Below are positions 1 through 7,154 of a stretch of 34,144 nt of DNA, one piece after another (position 1 is the stretch's first letter; the number at the start of each line of letters is the position of its first letter). Both the position numbers and the translations under genes were made by a program. Location: assembly GCA_947259165.1 (NCBI GenBank), contig CAMYKY010000042.1, positions 13,200 through 47,343 of the forward strand. The letters are read 5' to 3'. The stretch comes from an uncultured Acidobacteriota bacterium. Lineage in GTDB: Bacteria; Acidobacteriota; Vicinamibacteria; Marinacidobacterales; SMYC01. A model generated the notes under the pieces. It was not told the DNA's origin. It saw only the letters and a list, made by a program, of their open reading frames with translations, and searched no databases.

Positions 1-469
1 TGCGCTCCTCGAGCCACTCCGGTTTCGTATGGTGGAGCGGGCAATTGCCGTCGACGAGATCCTTTTCGAGCTTGAAGGCTTCACACGAGTTGCAATACCA
101 ACCCTCGTACTTGCTCTCGTAAACGTCACCGGCGTCGAAAATGCGCTGAAGGAGTGCCTGCACCGTGGTTCGGTGGCGCGGCTCGGTGGTCCGAATGAAA
201 TCGTCGAACGAGATGTCGAGCTTTGCCCAGACGTCTTTGAATTCCGTCTCCATCGTGTCGCAGTAGGCGAGTGGCTCGACGCCGAGCTCCTCCGCCTTCT
301 TGAACACGTTGAGCGAGTGCTCGTCGTTTCCCATGACGAAGTGCGTTTCGTAACCGTGGAAACGCTTGAATCGGGCGATGACGTCGGCGGTCACTTTCTC
401 GTAAGCGGTCCCCAGGTGGGGACGACTGTTGACGTAATCGATTGCGGTCGTGAGGTAGAACTTGGACAC
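1..469 (-). CDS. metG: methionyl-tRNA synthetase, N-terminal part (runs off window)
   Basis: Class I aminoacyl-tRNA synthetase that charges tRNA-Met in the cytoplasm. Reading the minus strand from a GTG at 469 gives a protein that opens MSKFYLTTAIDYVN and continues with RPHLGTAYEKV, the HIGH-type signature of the class I nucleotide-binding fold. The MGNDEH segment and a CNSC cysteine pair (start of the zinc/knuckle region) follow in the order expected for MetG. About 156 codons are visible; the KMSKS loop and anticodon-binding domain lie beyond position 1. The GTG start is chosen because the family normally begins a few residues before FYLTT. No strong ribosome binding site is visible, and the frame stays open upstream, so a slightly earlier start is possible. 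The gene is divergent from the dipeptidase gene at 613. Confidence 0.93.
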   Translation of the reverse strand, partial: MSKFYLTTAIDYVNSRPHLGTAYEKVTADVIARFKRFHGYETHFVMGNDEHSLNVFKKAEELGVEPLAYCDTMETEFKDVWAKLDISFDDFIRTTEPRHRTTVQALLQRIFDAGDVYESKYEGWYCNSCEAFKLEKDLVDGNCPLHHTKPEWLEER

Positions 470-542
470 GTTGGTGCATTTTAGCAGAACGATCGGGTTT
501 GACACCGCTCGGGTGCGCCTTTAGTGTCCCTCCGGGTGGCCG

Positions 543-570
543 CGCGCGCCCGTAGTTCCGCGGGCGCGCG
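543..570. repeat. strong GC hairpin in the metG/dipeptidase intergenic region
   Basis: A perfect 10-bp inverted repeat (CGCGCGCCCG at 543-552 and its complement at 561-570) encloses an 8-nt loop. It sits between two divergent genes and no T-run follows directly, so it is not a standard terminator. It abuts the heptad repeat at 573-596. Confidence 0.6.
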
Positions 571-572
571 AA

Positions 573-596
573 GCGGCTATCGGCCATCAGCTATCA
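573..596. repeat. heptad-periodic intergenic repeat, short copy
   Basis: The sequence reads as successive 7-mers CTATCGG, CCATCAG, CTATCAG, then a T-run. The same 7-nt rhythm (NNNNCGG) recurs at 11264-11416 and 25888-26070. It lies just upstream of the dipeptidase ribosome binding site. Confidence 0.5.
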
Positions 597-612
597 GTTT
601 TTGGGAGTGTTT

Positions 613-1887
613 ATGACGCGCTTTAGGATCCTGTTGCTCTCGTTGTTGCCTATCGTTGTCTCACTTGGGTGTGGGGCTTCACAGCCGCAATCTGTGGAGG
701 CGCAGGAACAAGATGACGCTCGTCGGTTGCACGGCGAGGTGCCGCTCATCGACGGGCACAACGATCTTCCGGGAAAATATCGGGAGGACGTGAATCGACG
801 GTTCTCGGAGCTCGATATCGCGCAGGGCCAGCCTCAAATCCATACTGACATTGCCCGTTTGCGAGAGGGAGGCGTTGGGGCGCAGTTTTGGTCCGTCTAC
901 GTTCCCGCGAGCTTGGAAGGCGCTGACGCAGTGCGTGCGACCGTCGAGCAGGTCGACGTCGTCTATGAATTGGCGCGACGCTATCCGGACACCTTCGAGA
1001 TGGCGTTCACCGCGGACGACGTCGAGCGCATTTTCGAGTCCGGCAAGATCGCGTCCCTGATCGGGATGGAAGGGGGGCATTCAATCGATAGCTCGCTCGC
1101 TACGCTGAGGATGCTCTACCGGCTAGGCGCTCGCTACATGACGGTGACACATAGTCGCAGCCTTGCGTGGGCGGACGCATCCACGGGCAAAGTCGTGTCT
1201 GGGGGTCTGTCGGAGTTTGGAAGCGAAGTCGTTCGTGAGATGAACTGGCTCGGGATGTTGGTGGACCTCTCGCACGTGTCGCCGGCAACGATGCACGACG
1301 CGCTCGATGTCGTCGAGGCGCCGGTGATTTTCAGCCATTCCTCGGCAAAACAGCTGTGCAATCACGTGCGCAACGTTCCCGACGACGTCTTGAAGCGGCT
1401 GCCGGAAAACGGGGGCGTCGTGATGGTTAGCTTCGTGCCTCAGTTCACGTCGCAAGCGTTGAAGGACCACGGCGAACAGCGAGATGCCGTCCGCGAGGAG
1501 CTCGAGGGGCACGCCGGAGCGACCGAGTCGGGTGTTAACGAACGGCTTGCCGCCTGGGATCGGGAAAACCTCGCGCCGCGAGCGACGCTTTCGCAGGTCG
1601 CGGATCATATCGACCATGTTCGAGAGGTCGCCGGCATCGACCACATCGGGATCGGCTCGGATTTCGACGGCATCGGAAGCGTGCCGGAAGGACTCGCCGA
1701 CGTCTCGAAGTTCATCGATTTGACCCGCGAGCTGCTCGCGCGCGGCTACAGCGACGAGGACATTCGCAAGATCCTCGGACAGAATGTGCTGAGAGTCATG
1801 CGCGCCGCCGAGCAAACTGCGGCTCGGTTGCAAAAAGAACGAGGCCCCTCCGAAGCCGTCTTCCCTGGCCGCACCGGCTGGAACTGA
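613..1887 (+). CDS. membrane dipeptidase (peptidase M19), exported lipoprotein
   Basis: Predicted zinc dipeptidase of the renal-dipeptidase (M19) family, acting outside the cytoplasm on dipeptides. The ATG at 613 is preceded by GGGAG at 603-607. The protein (424 aa) starts with a hydrophobic signal ending in VSLGC, a lipobox, so it is probably lipidated. Family landmarks in order: DGHND (first metal ligands, about residue 48), GMEGGHSID (bridging Glu), THSRSLAWAD, DLSHVS and SHSSAK (metal-binding His residues), and GIGSDFDG near the C terminus. These are the expected active-site elements of an M19 enzyme. The length is normal for exported members. It stands alone, divergent from metG. Physiological substrate (D/L dipeptides or peptidoglycan fragments) cannot be told from sequence. 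Confidence 0.93.
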   Translation: MTRFRILLLSLLPIVVSLGCGASQPQSVEAQEQDDARRLHGEVPLIDGHNDLPGKYREDVNRRFSELDIAQGQPQIHTDIARLREGGVGAQFWSVYVPASLEGADAVRATVEQVDVVYELARRYPDTFEMAFTADDVERIFESGKIASLIGMEGGHSIDSSLATLRMLYRLGARYMTVTHSRSLAWADASTGKVVSGGLSEFGSEVVREMNWLGMLVDLSHVSPATMHDALDVVEAPVIFSHSSAKQLCNHVRNVPDDVLKRLPENGGVVMVSFVPQFTSQALKDHGEQRDAVREELEGHAGATESGVNERLAAWDRENLAPRATLSQVADHIDHVREVAGIDHIGIGSDFDGIGSVPEGLADVSKFIDLTRELLARGYSDEDIRKILGQNVLRVMRAAEQTAARLQKERGPSEAVFPGRTGWN

Positions 1888-1903
1888 TTCTGGAGTGATT
1901 CAA

Positions 1904-1977
1904 CACGGAGCCGCGGGGCACGGAGGGTGCGCAGAGATCTCAGCGACTCTCCTCCGTGCCGAGGCTGCCTCTCCGTG
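1904..1977. repeat. imperfect inverted repeat (CACGGAG...GGCACGGAGG type)
   Basis: Arm 1 at 1904-1926 and arm 2 at 1951-1977 share CACGGAG and GGCACGGAGG in opposite orientation around a divergent centre. The motif resembles dispersed 'cacggaggcacggag' intergenic sequences seen in many environmental genomes. It lies just after the dipeptidase stop codon and could act as a transcript 3' structure. Confidence 0.6.
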
Positions 1978-2026
1978 AACCCTCTGTACTGCTAACATCG
2001 ACAAACCTGCTACAAAAAGAAGAACT

Positions 2027-2193
2027 CAACGCCAAGGCGCAAAGACGCGAAGGCGCAAAATGAGCGCCTTCGGTGCGAACGTGTTCCGGTGGATGTTTCT
2101 TTCATAAGTGTCAAATCATCGTCTGCGGAAGACTATGACCGTCGCTCATACTCGACGAGCTTTGCGTCTCCGCGACTTTGCGTCTTGGCGTTG
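2027..2193. repeat. long inverted repeat (CAACGCCAAG-GCAAAG type) with about 100-nt spacer
   Basis: Arm 1 (2027-2059) and the reverse complement of arm 2 (2161-2193) match at 29 of 33 positions, both beginning CAACGCCAAG and containing CGCAAAG. The spacer of about 100 nt has no convincing coding content. Together with 1904-1977 it fills most of the 392-nt gap 1888-2279, which otherwise shows nothing. Confidence 0.75.
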
Positions 2194-2279
2194 AAAAAGC
2201 AGTGGGTTGCGGACGTTCCGCGCTTTGGCGCCGCGGCTCCCTGGCGAAGCAGCGGGGTTGCTAACCATTTCGGCGTCTC

Positions 2280-2864
2280 ATGCGTCCAATGAAACGAATG
2301 CAGGCTGTGGTCGACGACGAGGTCGTCAGGAGAGCCCGAGGCGGCGACGAGAACGCCTTTCGGACGCTCGTAGAGACCCACAGCCGGGACGTGTTCCGGC
2401 TTGCCTATCGGATCACGCGCAACGAGGAAGACGCGGAGGACACGGTGCAGGAAACTTTCATCAGGGCCTATCGGAATCTCGATGGCTTCGAAGCCCGGGC
2501 GAACTTCGGTACATGGCTCTACCGCATCACGGCGAATACGGCGATTGACTTGTTGCGGCGCAAGAAGCGCCACGAAGGCCGCCATACACCCCTGGGCGAG
2601 GTCCAGCCAGGGGTCGCTGGCGCGCAGGAAGGCCTCGTATTCGGCCATCAAGTCCGCGAGCGGGTGGACTCTGCCCTCGTGAGCTTGAGCGAGCTCGAGC
2701 GTACCGCTTTCGTTTTGCGGCACTGTGAAGAGCTCTCGCTGGCCGAGATCAGCTCGACGCTCGACATCTCCGTGAGCGCGACGAAACAGGCGATCTTCCG
2801 AGCCGTGAAGAAACTCCGCTCCTCGCTCGCTCCGTTGCGAGATGTTTCGAGGACGACGCCATGA
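2280..2864 (+). CDS. ECF-family RNA polymerase sigma factor
   Basis: Alternative sigma factor of the extracytoplasmic-function type, directing RNA polymerase to a stress regulon. The 194-residue product has region 2 (residues 22-90: AFRTLVETH, RLAYRITRNEEDAEDTVQE, FGTWLYRITANTAIDLLRR) and region 4 (about 123-185: LSELERTAFVLRHCEELSLAEI, SVSATKQAIFRAVKKLR) joined by a short linker, with no region 1 or 3. In-frame ATGs at 2280, 2289 and 2298 are all possible starts; none has a strong ribosome binding site. Its stop overlaps the anti-sigma start by 4 nt, so the pair is probably translationally coupled. The next gene is the expected inhibitor. Confidence 0.95.
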   Translation: MRPMKRMQAVVDDEVVRRARGGDENAFRTLVETHSRDVFRLAYRITRNEEDAEDTVQETFIRAYRNLDGFEARANFGTWLYRITANTAIDLLRRKKRHEGRHTPLGEVQPGVAGAQEGLVFGHQVRERVDSALVSLSELERTAFVLRHCEELSLAEISSTLDISVSATKQAIFRAVKKLRSSLAPLRDVSRTTP

Positions 2865-3538
2865 GACACCTGGAAGAACAAGCCCTGATTCTCCATCACT
2901 ATGGGGAGGGCGATGACCCGGCCCTCGTGGAGCGCCACCTTCTCGATTGCAAACGGTGTCGTGACGAGCTCGACGCGATCGGACGGGACCTCCGGGATGT
3001 GGGCTCGATTCCTGCCCCGGAACGGGGTGCTGACTACGGAGCCGAAGTGTGGCGCGCGGTCGCGCCGCGTCTCGCGCACCGCCGGAGTCGGCGCACCTGG
3101 GTGTTGGCCGCCGCCGCTGTCGTTTTGACCGGCACCTTTCTCGCCGGCCGATTATCGACGCGGTTGGGATCGGACATCCCTCAGGACGAGGTCCGCGAGC
3201 GCATCTTGCTCGTGGCGCTCGGTGAGCATTTGGATCGATCCGAGGTGCTGTTGCTGGAAGTCGTCAATACCGAAAAGGGAGAGCTCGGGCAAGAAGCGGC
3301 GCGAGAGCTTCTGCGCGCGAGCCGGCTTTATCGGCAAACCGCCCATCAGGTCGGCGATATCGCCACCGGTGACGTGTTGGAGGAATTGGAGCGTCTGCTC
3401 CTCGACGTGGCGCACGGCTCGACACCGAGCGACACTCTCAAGTCACGTATCCGAGATCGGGACGTGCTGTTCAAGATTCGCGTCCTGCAAACGAACTTCA
3501 AAGCGCGCGGGCAACTGCTTGCGCCGCAAAGATTCTAG
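2861..3538 (+). CDS. zinc-finger anti-sigma factor, membrane-anchored
   Basis: Predicted inhibitor of the preceding ECF sigma factor. Near the N terminus the HLLDCKRC segment fits the H-x3-C-x2-C zinc anti-sigma (ZAS) motif, with an upstream His pair (LHHY). A single membrane segment (TWVLAAAAVVLTGTFLAG, about residues 79-98) separates this cytoplasmic sigma-binding domain from a helical C-terminal part of about 120 residues that would lie outside the membrane. The ATGA overlap with the sigma gene is typical of sigma/anti-sigma pairs. The C-terminal domain has no recognised signature and may sense the envelope signal. The stop codon is TAG, embedded in the ribosome binding site of the next gene. 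Confidence 0.88.
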   Translation: MRHLEEQALILHHYGEGDDPALVERHLLDCKRCRDELDAIGRDLRDVGSIPAPERGADYGAEVWRAVAPRLAHRRSRRTWVLAAAAVVLTGTFLAGRLSTRLGSDIPQDEVRERILLVALGEHLDRSEVLLLEVVNTEKGELGQEAARELLRASRLYRQTAHQVGDIATGDVLEELERLLLDVAHGSTPSDTLKSRIRDRDVLFKIRVLQTNFKARGQLLAPQRF

Positions 3539-3551
3539 GAGAGAAAACTGT

Positions 3552-4892
3552 ATGTCCGCGACGCTACGACAATTCGCATTGCCTGCCATCGTGTTCCTGT
3601 CGGTGTGGCTGCAGCCGGGTAATCCGGACTACGAGCGAGGGCGCGAGGCGCTTGATCGGGGGGATTGGCAAGCGGCGGTCGAAGCGTTCGAGGAAGTCGC
3701 CGCCAACGACTCGCTCGAAGACGCAGCGCTGTATTGGCAAGCCTACGCATACAACAAACTAGGTGAGACCGATCGCGCGCTTGGGCTCGCGTCGTCGTTG
3801 CACAATCGCTTTCCCACCAGCCAGTGGCGTGACGATGCCCAGGCCCTCGTCGTGGAAATCCGAGGCACCGCCTCCGGGGAGGCGAGCGGCGATGACGAGC
3901 TCAAGCTGATGGCTTTGAATGCCCTCATGAACGCAGACGATGACGAGGCACTCCCGATCTTGAAAGAGCTCCTCGCGGGCAACCACTCCGTACGGCTCAA
4001 GGAGCGGGCACTCTTTGTTCTCGCTCAGAGCGGTTCCGTTCAGGGCTATGACGTGCTCGCCGAGACCGCCCGCAACGACAGTGAGCCGGAGCTCCAGAAA
4101 AAAGCCATCCGGTATCTCGGTGTCCATCATAGTGAACAGAGCCTCGACCTTCTCGTCGACCTTTACGCCTCGCTGGACAATCTGGAAGCCCGCAGCATGA
4201 TCTTGCAGAGCTTCATGATTGCCGATGAAAAGAATCGCTTACTCGAGGTCGCACGCGAGGAACCCAATGACGAACTCCGTGGACGTGCGATCCGACTCCT
4301 GGGGTCCATGGACGCGTCTGCAGAGCTTTGGGAGCTCTACGAAAGAGAAGACTCCGAGGAAGTGCGGAAGAAGATCCTCCAAGCGTTCATGGTCACGGGA
4401 GACGATACGCGCCTGCTGTCAGTCGCGCGCAACGCATCGGAGTCTCAACAGCTGCGTCTGTCCGCAATTCGTCTTCTCGGCGCCCAGGGCGCGATTGACG
4501 AGCTATGGATTCTCTACGGAGAAGCAAGCTCCGAGGAAGTCAGAAAGCGCATCCTACAGGGGCTTTCAATCGCGGGAGACGTCGACAGGATCGGCGCAGT
4601 GGCGCGCGACACGGGCGCATCGGATGAGCTCCGCAAGGCGGCGATCCACAATCTCGGCATTTCCGACGAGGCGTCGCGGCCGTTATTGATGGGAATCTAC
4701 GAGAGCGAACCCTCCGAGGAGCTGAAGCGGCAGGTGTTGCATTCGCTTTTTCTTCAAGACGCTGTGGGCGAGCTCGTCACGCTTGCGCGCGGTGAAAGCA
4801 ATGCGGATCTGAAAAAGCAGGCGGTTCATTGGCTCTCGCTCATGGATGCGCCAGAAGCCAAAGAATTCATGATGGAGATCCTACGGCAATGA
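3552..4892 (+). CDS. exported TPR/HEAT-repeat protein
   Basis: A 446-residue scaffold protein of unknown role. The ATG at 3552 follows AGGAGAG (3537-3543), which overlaps the anti-sigma stop codon, so it belongs to the sigma operon. A short N-terminal hydrophobic stretch (FALPAIVFLSVWL) suggests export. Residues 20-100 form TPR-like helices (YERGREALDRGDWQAAVEAFEEV). The rest consists of HEAT-like helical repeats, organised in its second half as units of about 60 residues: ELWELYEREDSEEVRKKILQ, ELWILYGEASSEEVRKRILQ, and a more diverged third copy. Such solenoids bind proteins, so it may be a sensor or partner of the anti-sigma C-terminal domain. That role is inference from the operon only. 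Confidence 0.85.
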   Translation: MSATLRQFALPAIVFLSVWLQPGNPDYERGREALDRGDWQAAVEAFEEVAANDSLEDAALYWQAYAYNKLGETDRALGLASSLHNRFPTSQWRDDAQALVVEIRGTASGEASGDDELKLMALNALMNADDDEALPILKELLAGNHSVRLKERALFVLAQSGSVQGYDVLAETARNDSEPELQKKAIRYLGVHHSEQSLDLLVDLYASLDNLEARSMILQSFMIADEKNRLLEVAREEPNDELRGRAIRLLGSMDASAELWELYEREDSEEVRKKILQAFMVTGDDTRLLSVARNASESQQLRLSAIRLLGAQGAIDELWILYGEASSEEVRKRILQGLSIAGDVDRIGAVARDTGASDELRKAAIHNLGISDEASRPLLMGIYESEPSEELKRQVLHSLFLQDAVGELVTLARGESNADLKKQAVHWLSLMDAPEAKEFMMEILRQ

Positions 4893-5020
4893 CCACGCCG
4901 GTATCCGTCGGCTTCAAGACGCCTTCGGGTGCTGACGTGTAACGCCCATCCAAGATCGCAATGGGCACAACACGACTGACACGCGTGAAAAGCACGCTCC
5001 CCCTCGAGCCATTTGCTTGT

Positions 5021-5091
5021 TGCTTGGTGCAGGATTCGAACCTGCGCCGCTCGGTTTTCAGGCGAGTGCTCTCCCACTGAGCTAACCATAC
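5021..5091 (-). tRNA. tRNA-Phe (GAA), with two stem mismatches
   Basis: On the minus strand the D-arm (GCTC...GAGC), the anticodon loop CTGAAAA (anticodon GAA at 5057-5059) and a perfect T-arm (GCAGG TTCGAAT CCTGC) are clear. The acceptor stem pairs 5085-5091 with 5022-5028 at six of seven positions (one A-A mismatch). The anticodon stem has one C-C mismatch at its loop-closing pair. CCA is not encoded. Length and architecture fit tRNA-Phe, but the mismatches leave open a degenerate copy. Both pheS and pheT also lie in this window. Confidence 0.75.
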
Positions 5092-5228
5092 GAGATAGCA
5101 TCTGCATGCTACCGTCGTTGTTCGACACCTCCCTTCGCTAAAACCCGTTCACGGAACAGACGTCGACCGATCACTTGGTGAGGCGCGCCTGCCGCCGGCC
5201 CAGGTGGTACCGAAGCTCTTCAGAAACC

Positions 5229-5261
5229 AAAAAAGGCCTCCCGGGGAATCCCCAGAAGGCC
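5229..5261 (-). terminator. rho-independent terminator of a minus-strand transcript
   Basis: Reading the minus strand, a GGCCT/AGGCC outer stem and a GGGG-ATT-CCCC inner stem are followed directly by six T residues (complement of 5229-5234). No minus-strand protein gene ends here, so it most likely ends the RNA starting near 5372. Confidence 0.75.
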
Positions 5262-5372
5262 CGAAACTATCGGGAACAATTCTTCCTAGGGTGGTCCACC
5301 TCTGGCGTGGCCCCGCGACGTGGGCAACGAATGCGCAAGATAGCAATCATTACTGTGTCGATTGATCATCAC
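5229..5372 (-). ncRNA. candidate structured small RNA, unassigned
   Basis: A stretch of about 145 nt lies between a promoter-like site (5379-5406) and a strong terminator (5229-5261), with no plausible reading frame. Several local hairpins can be drawn on the minus strand: CAAUC/GAUUG, GGCCAC paired with GUGGACC (one bulge), GGAA/UUCC, CCCGA-UAGUU-UCGGG, and the terminator. A CUAUC near the 5' part could also pair with GAUAG in the CCCGA loop. I could not match it to 6S RNA, SRP RNA, tmRNA or a known riboswitch. Downstream on the same strand lies only the tRNA-Phe, so a cis-regulatory leader is unlikely. Confidence 0.45.
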
Positions 5373-5378
5373 GAAGCT

Positions 5379-5406
5379 AGAGTAGCAGAAGTCGACGTCG
5401 TGTCAA
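5379..5406 (-). promoter_or_regulatory. sigma-70-like promoter for the candidate small RNA
   Basis: Minus strand: TTGACA (complement of 5401-5406), 16-nt spacer, TACTCT (complement of 5379-5384). The -35 box is perfect; the -10 box is weak but keeps the conserved first, second and last bases. Confidence 0.5.
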
Positions 5407-5501
5407 CGGAAAAGTGCGTGCCGCGCGCTTACCGGTTGGTCGGTTCGGGTTGGTCGGCAGGTCCCCGTCCCCGGCCCGAACGCTGAATGCTGCAACAGAC
5501 G

Positions 5502-5530
5502 TTGAACCCTCATGCGTGGCAGACTATAAA
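5502..5530 (+). promoter_or_regulatory. sigma-70-like promoter for the trypsin-like gene
   Basis: TTGAAC at 5502-5507, a 17-nt spacer and TATAAA at 5525-5530, placed 15 nt before the ATG at 5546. Box quality and spacing are both good. Confidence 0.65.
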
Positions 5531-5545
5531 CTAGAGCCGTCTGCT

Positions 5546-7094
5546 ATGAAGTGCCTTCTCCGCCGCGCGTCGTGTTGCGCCGCCGTCGCTTTTCTGGCGA
5601 ACGGCGTGGCGCTCAGCCAACGAGTGACTCGCGATCCGCCGGATGCGACCGTGTTTATTCGGGTCATTGGCACAGCGCATGTCGAAGTCGAAGGCGCGTT
5701 CTCGGAAACGCGCGAGGAATCCTGGCCGTGCGAACGCGCGCTTCGAGGCTTCGATCGAAACGGTCGACCCCGAGCTCGACCTGGCAGTGTTGTCGATTGT
5801 TGGCGGGGATCTTCCGTATCTTCCACTCGGAGACTCCGACGCGGCGACGCAGGGCGACGCCGTCCGGGTGTACGGGTTTCCGTTTGGCAGGCAGGTAGAA
5901 GTCGGCAAGGAGAACGTTCCCGACATTGTGCCTCGTGTGAGTGCTTCGAGCGGTTCGCTCTCCGCGATGCGGACCGACGACTCGGGAGGCGCAGCCTACT
6001 TGCAGACTTCGGCGACGGTGAATCCCGGCAACAGCGGCGGGCCGATGGTCGACGAAGACGGCTACGTCGTCGGTGTCGTCCGACTGAAGTTGAGAGATGC
6101 CGATGGTATCGGCTTCGCTATCCCGGTGAACGCGGTGAAGGATTTCCTGACGTTCAATGGCTACGAGCAACTTCTGCCGGTCGAGCGGCTTCGTCTCGGG
6201 TCGGAACAGGAGCTAGTAGGCAAAGGAGTTGCGATTCGGTTGCCGGAGACCCTCGAGGACGTGTCACCGACGAGACTGCGGGCCTTCAGTGACCGTGCCG
6301 AGGCCGCGATTCGGTTCACCTCCGACCGAGTCGTGAGCCCGTGGCCGCTGTCCCAGCTCGAGCAGGCGTTGCTGTCCGGTGGAACGTTCGGCACCTTCCA
6401 AGCGTCCGCGCAGCGTCGTGCGTCGGACTCCAATCAAGGGGGGCAAGAAGACCTCATCCTCGGTCGAGCGCGCGGCACGGACGTCGCCGGTGCGGAGAAC
6501 GCCTCCATGGAGTACCTGTTGCTCGGGGCAGGCGTTGAGACCCTGATCGTGCGCTACGAGGGCTCGGCGGATGCCGTCGCGTTTAATCGGTCGGTTCTCC
6601 TCGAATCCCTTCGAAGCGTCCGCGTGGCACCGCTGTTGTCTGCGCCGATTGCGGCCGCGCTCGTTCCAGATCAGCTCTCATGGGTGCGGCGTCCGCTTCC
6701 GGAGCCTTCGGCCCCGAGCATCGTGATCCCGGACCGCTGGGAGGAGGAAGTTTCAGCGCCGTTTGCGTGTCGCGGCCTTCCGCCGTGGGGGTCGGCGCTG
6801 TCGATGTCACCGCCCGGCGACTTTACGGTATCGCTTCGTAGTGGCTGGTGGCCCGGGTCGACGAACCTCGCCGCCGCCGCATCAGCGAGGGCGTGCAGTG
6901 AGCTCGCCGGGGCCGTAGGAGAAGCATCGTACGCCTACACGCTCGACTGGTTGGGTGTGCGCTACGTGGTGGAAGGCCTCTTTATCGAGGGGATTGAGGG
7001 CGGGGGTACGCTGCAACTCGAGTTCGTCGCCACCGAGCAAAAACATGCTTTCGTTCGCGACGCTGCCCGAGCGTGGATGAGCCACAACCGTTGA
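5546..7094 (+). pseudogene. trypsin-like serine protease, frameshifted and lacking the catalytic-His segment
   Basis: An ATG at 5546 behind a good promoter begins a signal peptide (CAAVAFLANGVALSQ) and a trypsin-like N-terminal strand (DATVFIRVIGT). This frame runs only to about 5735. The protein then continues in another frame with ASIETVDPELDLAVL (catalytic Asp region), DLPYLPLGDSD and TVNPGNSGGPMVD (catalytic Ser), up to 7094. The segment that normally carries the His (GTGF...TNxHV, roughly 60-90 residues) is missing at the same place, so a deletion and a frameshift coincide. The C-terminal 270 residues form an additional domain I do not recognise. The gene would encode an HtrA-like exported protease if intact. 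Either it decayed recently or the assembly lost a few hundred bases; the rest of the frame is well preserved. Confidence 0.7.
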
Positions 7095-7154
7095 TACGGA
7101 ATGCACTCCGGAAGCATCGAGCACATCGAGCTGTGCTGGTGGTGGCTGCAGCAG

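Noticed and set aside
29-484. 151-codon plus-strand open frame at the window start
   Set aside because: Opposite strand of metG, whose class I synthetase signature is clear on the minus strand.
5229-5372. Transcription attenuator or riboswitch leader
   Set aside because: No protein gene follows on the minus strand, only the tRNA-Phe, so an independent small RNA fits better.
5414-6292. Independent 292-codon protein in the second frame over the protease gene
   Set aside because: Only its part from 5546 to about 5735 is meaningful (signal peptide and first protease strand); the rest is Arg-rich shadow of the protease's main frame.
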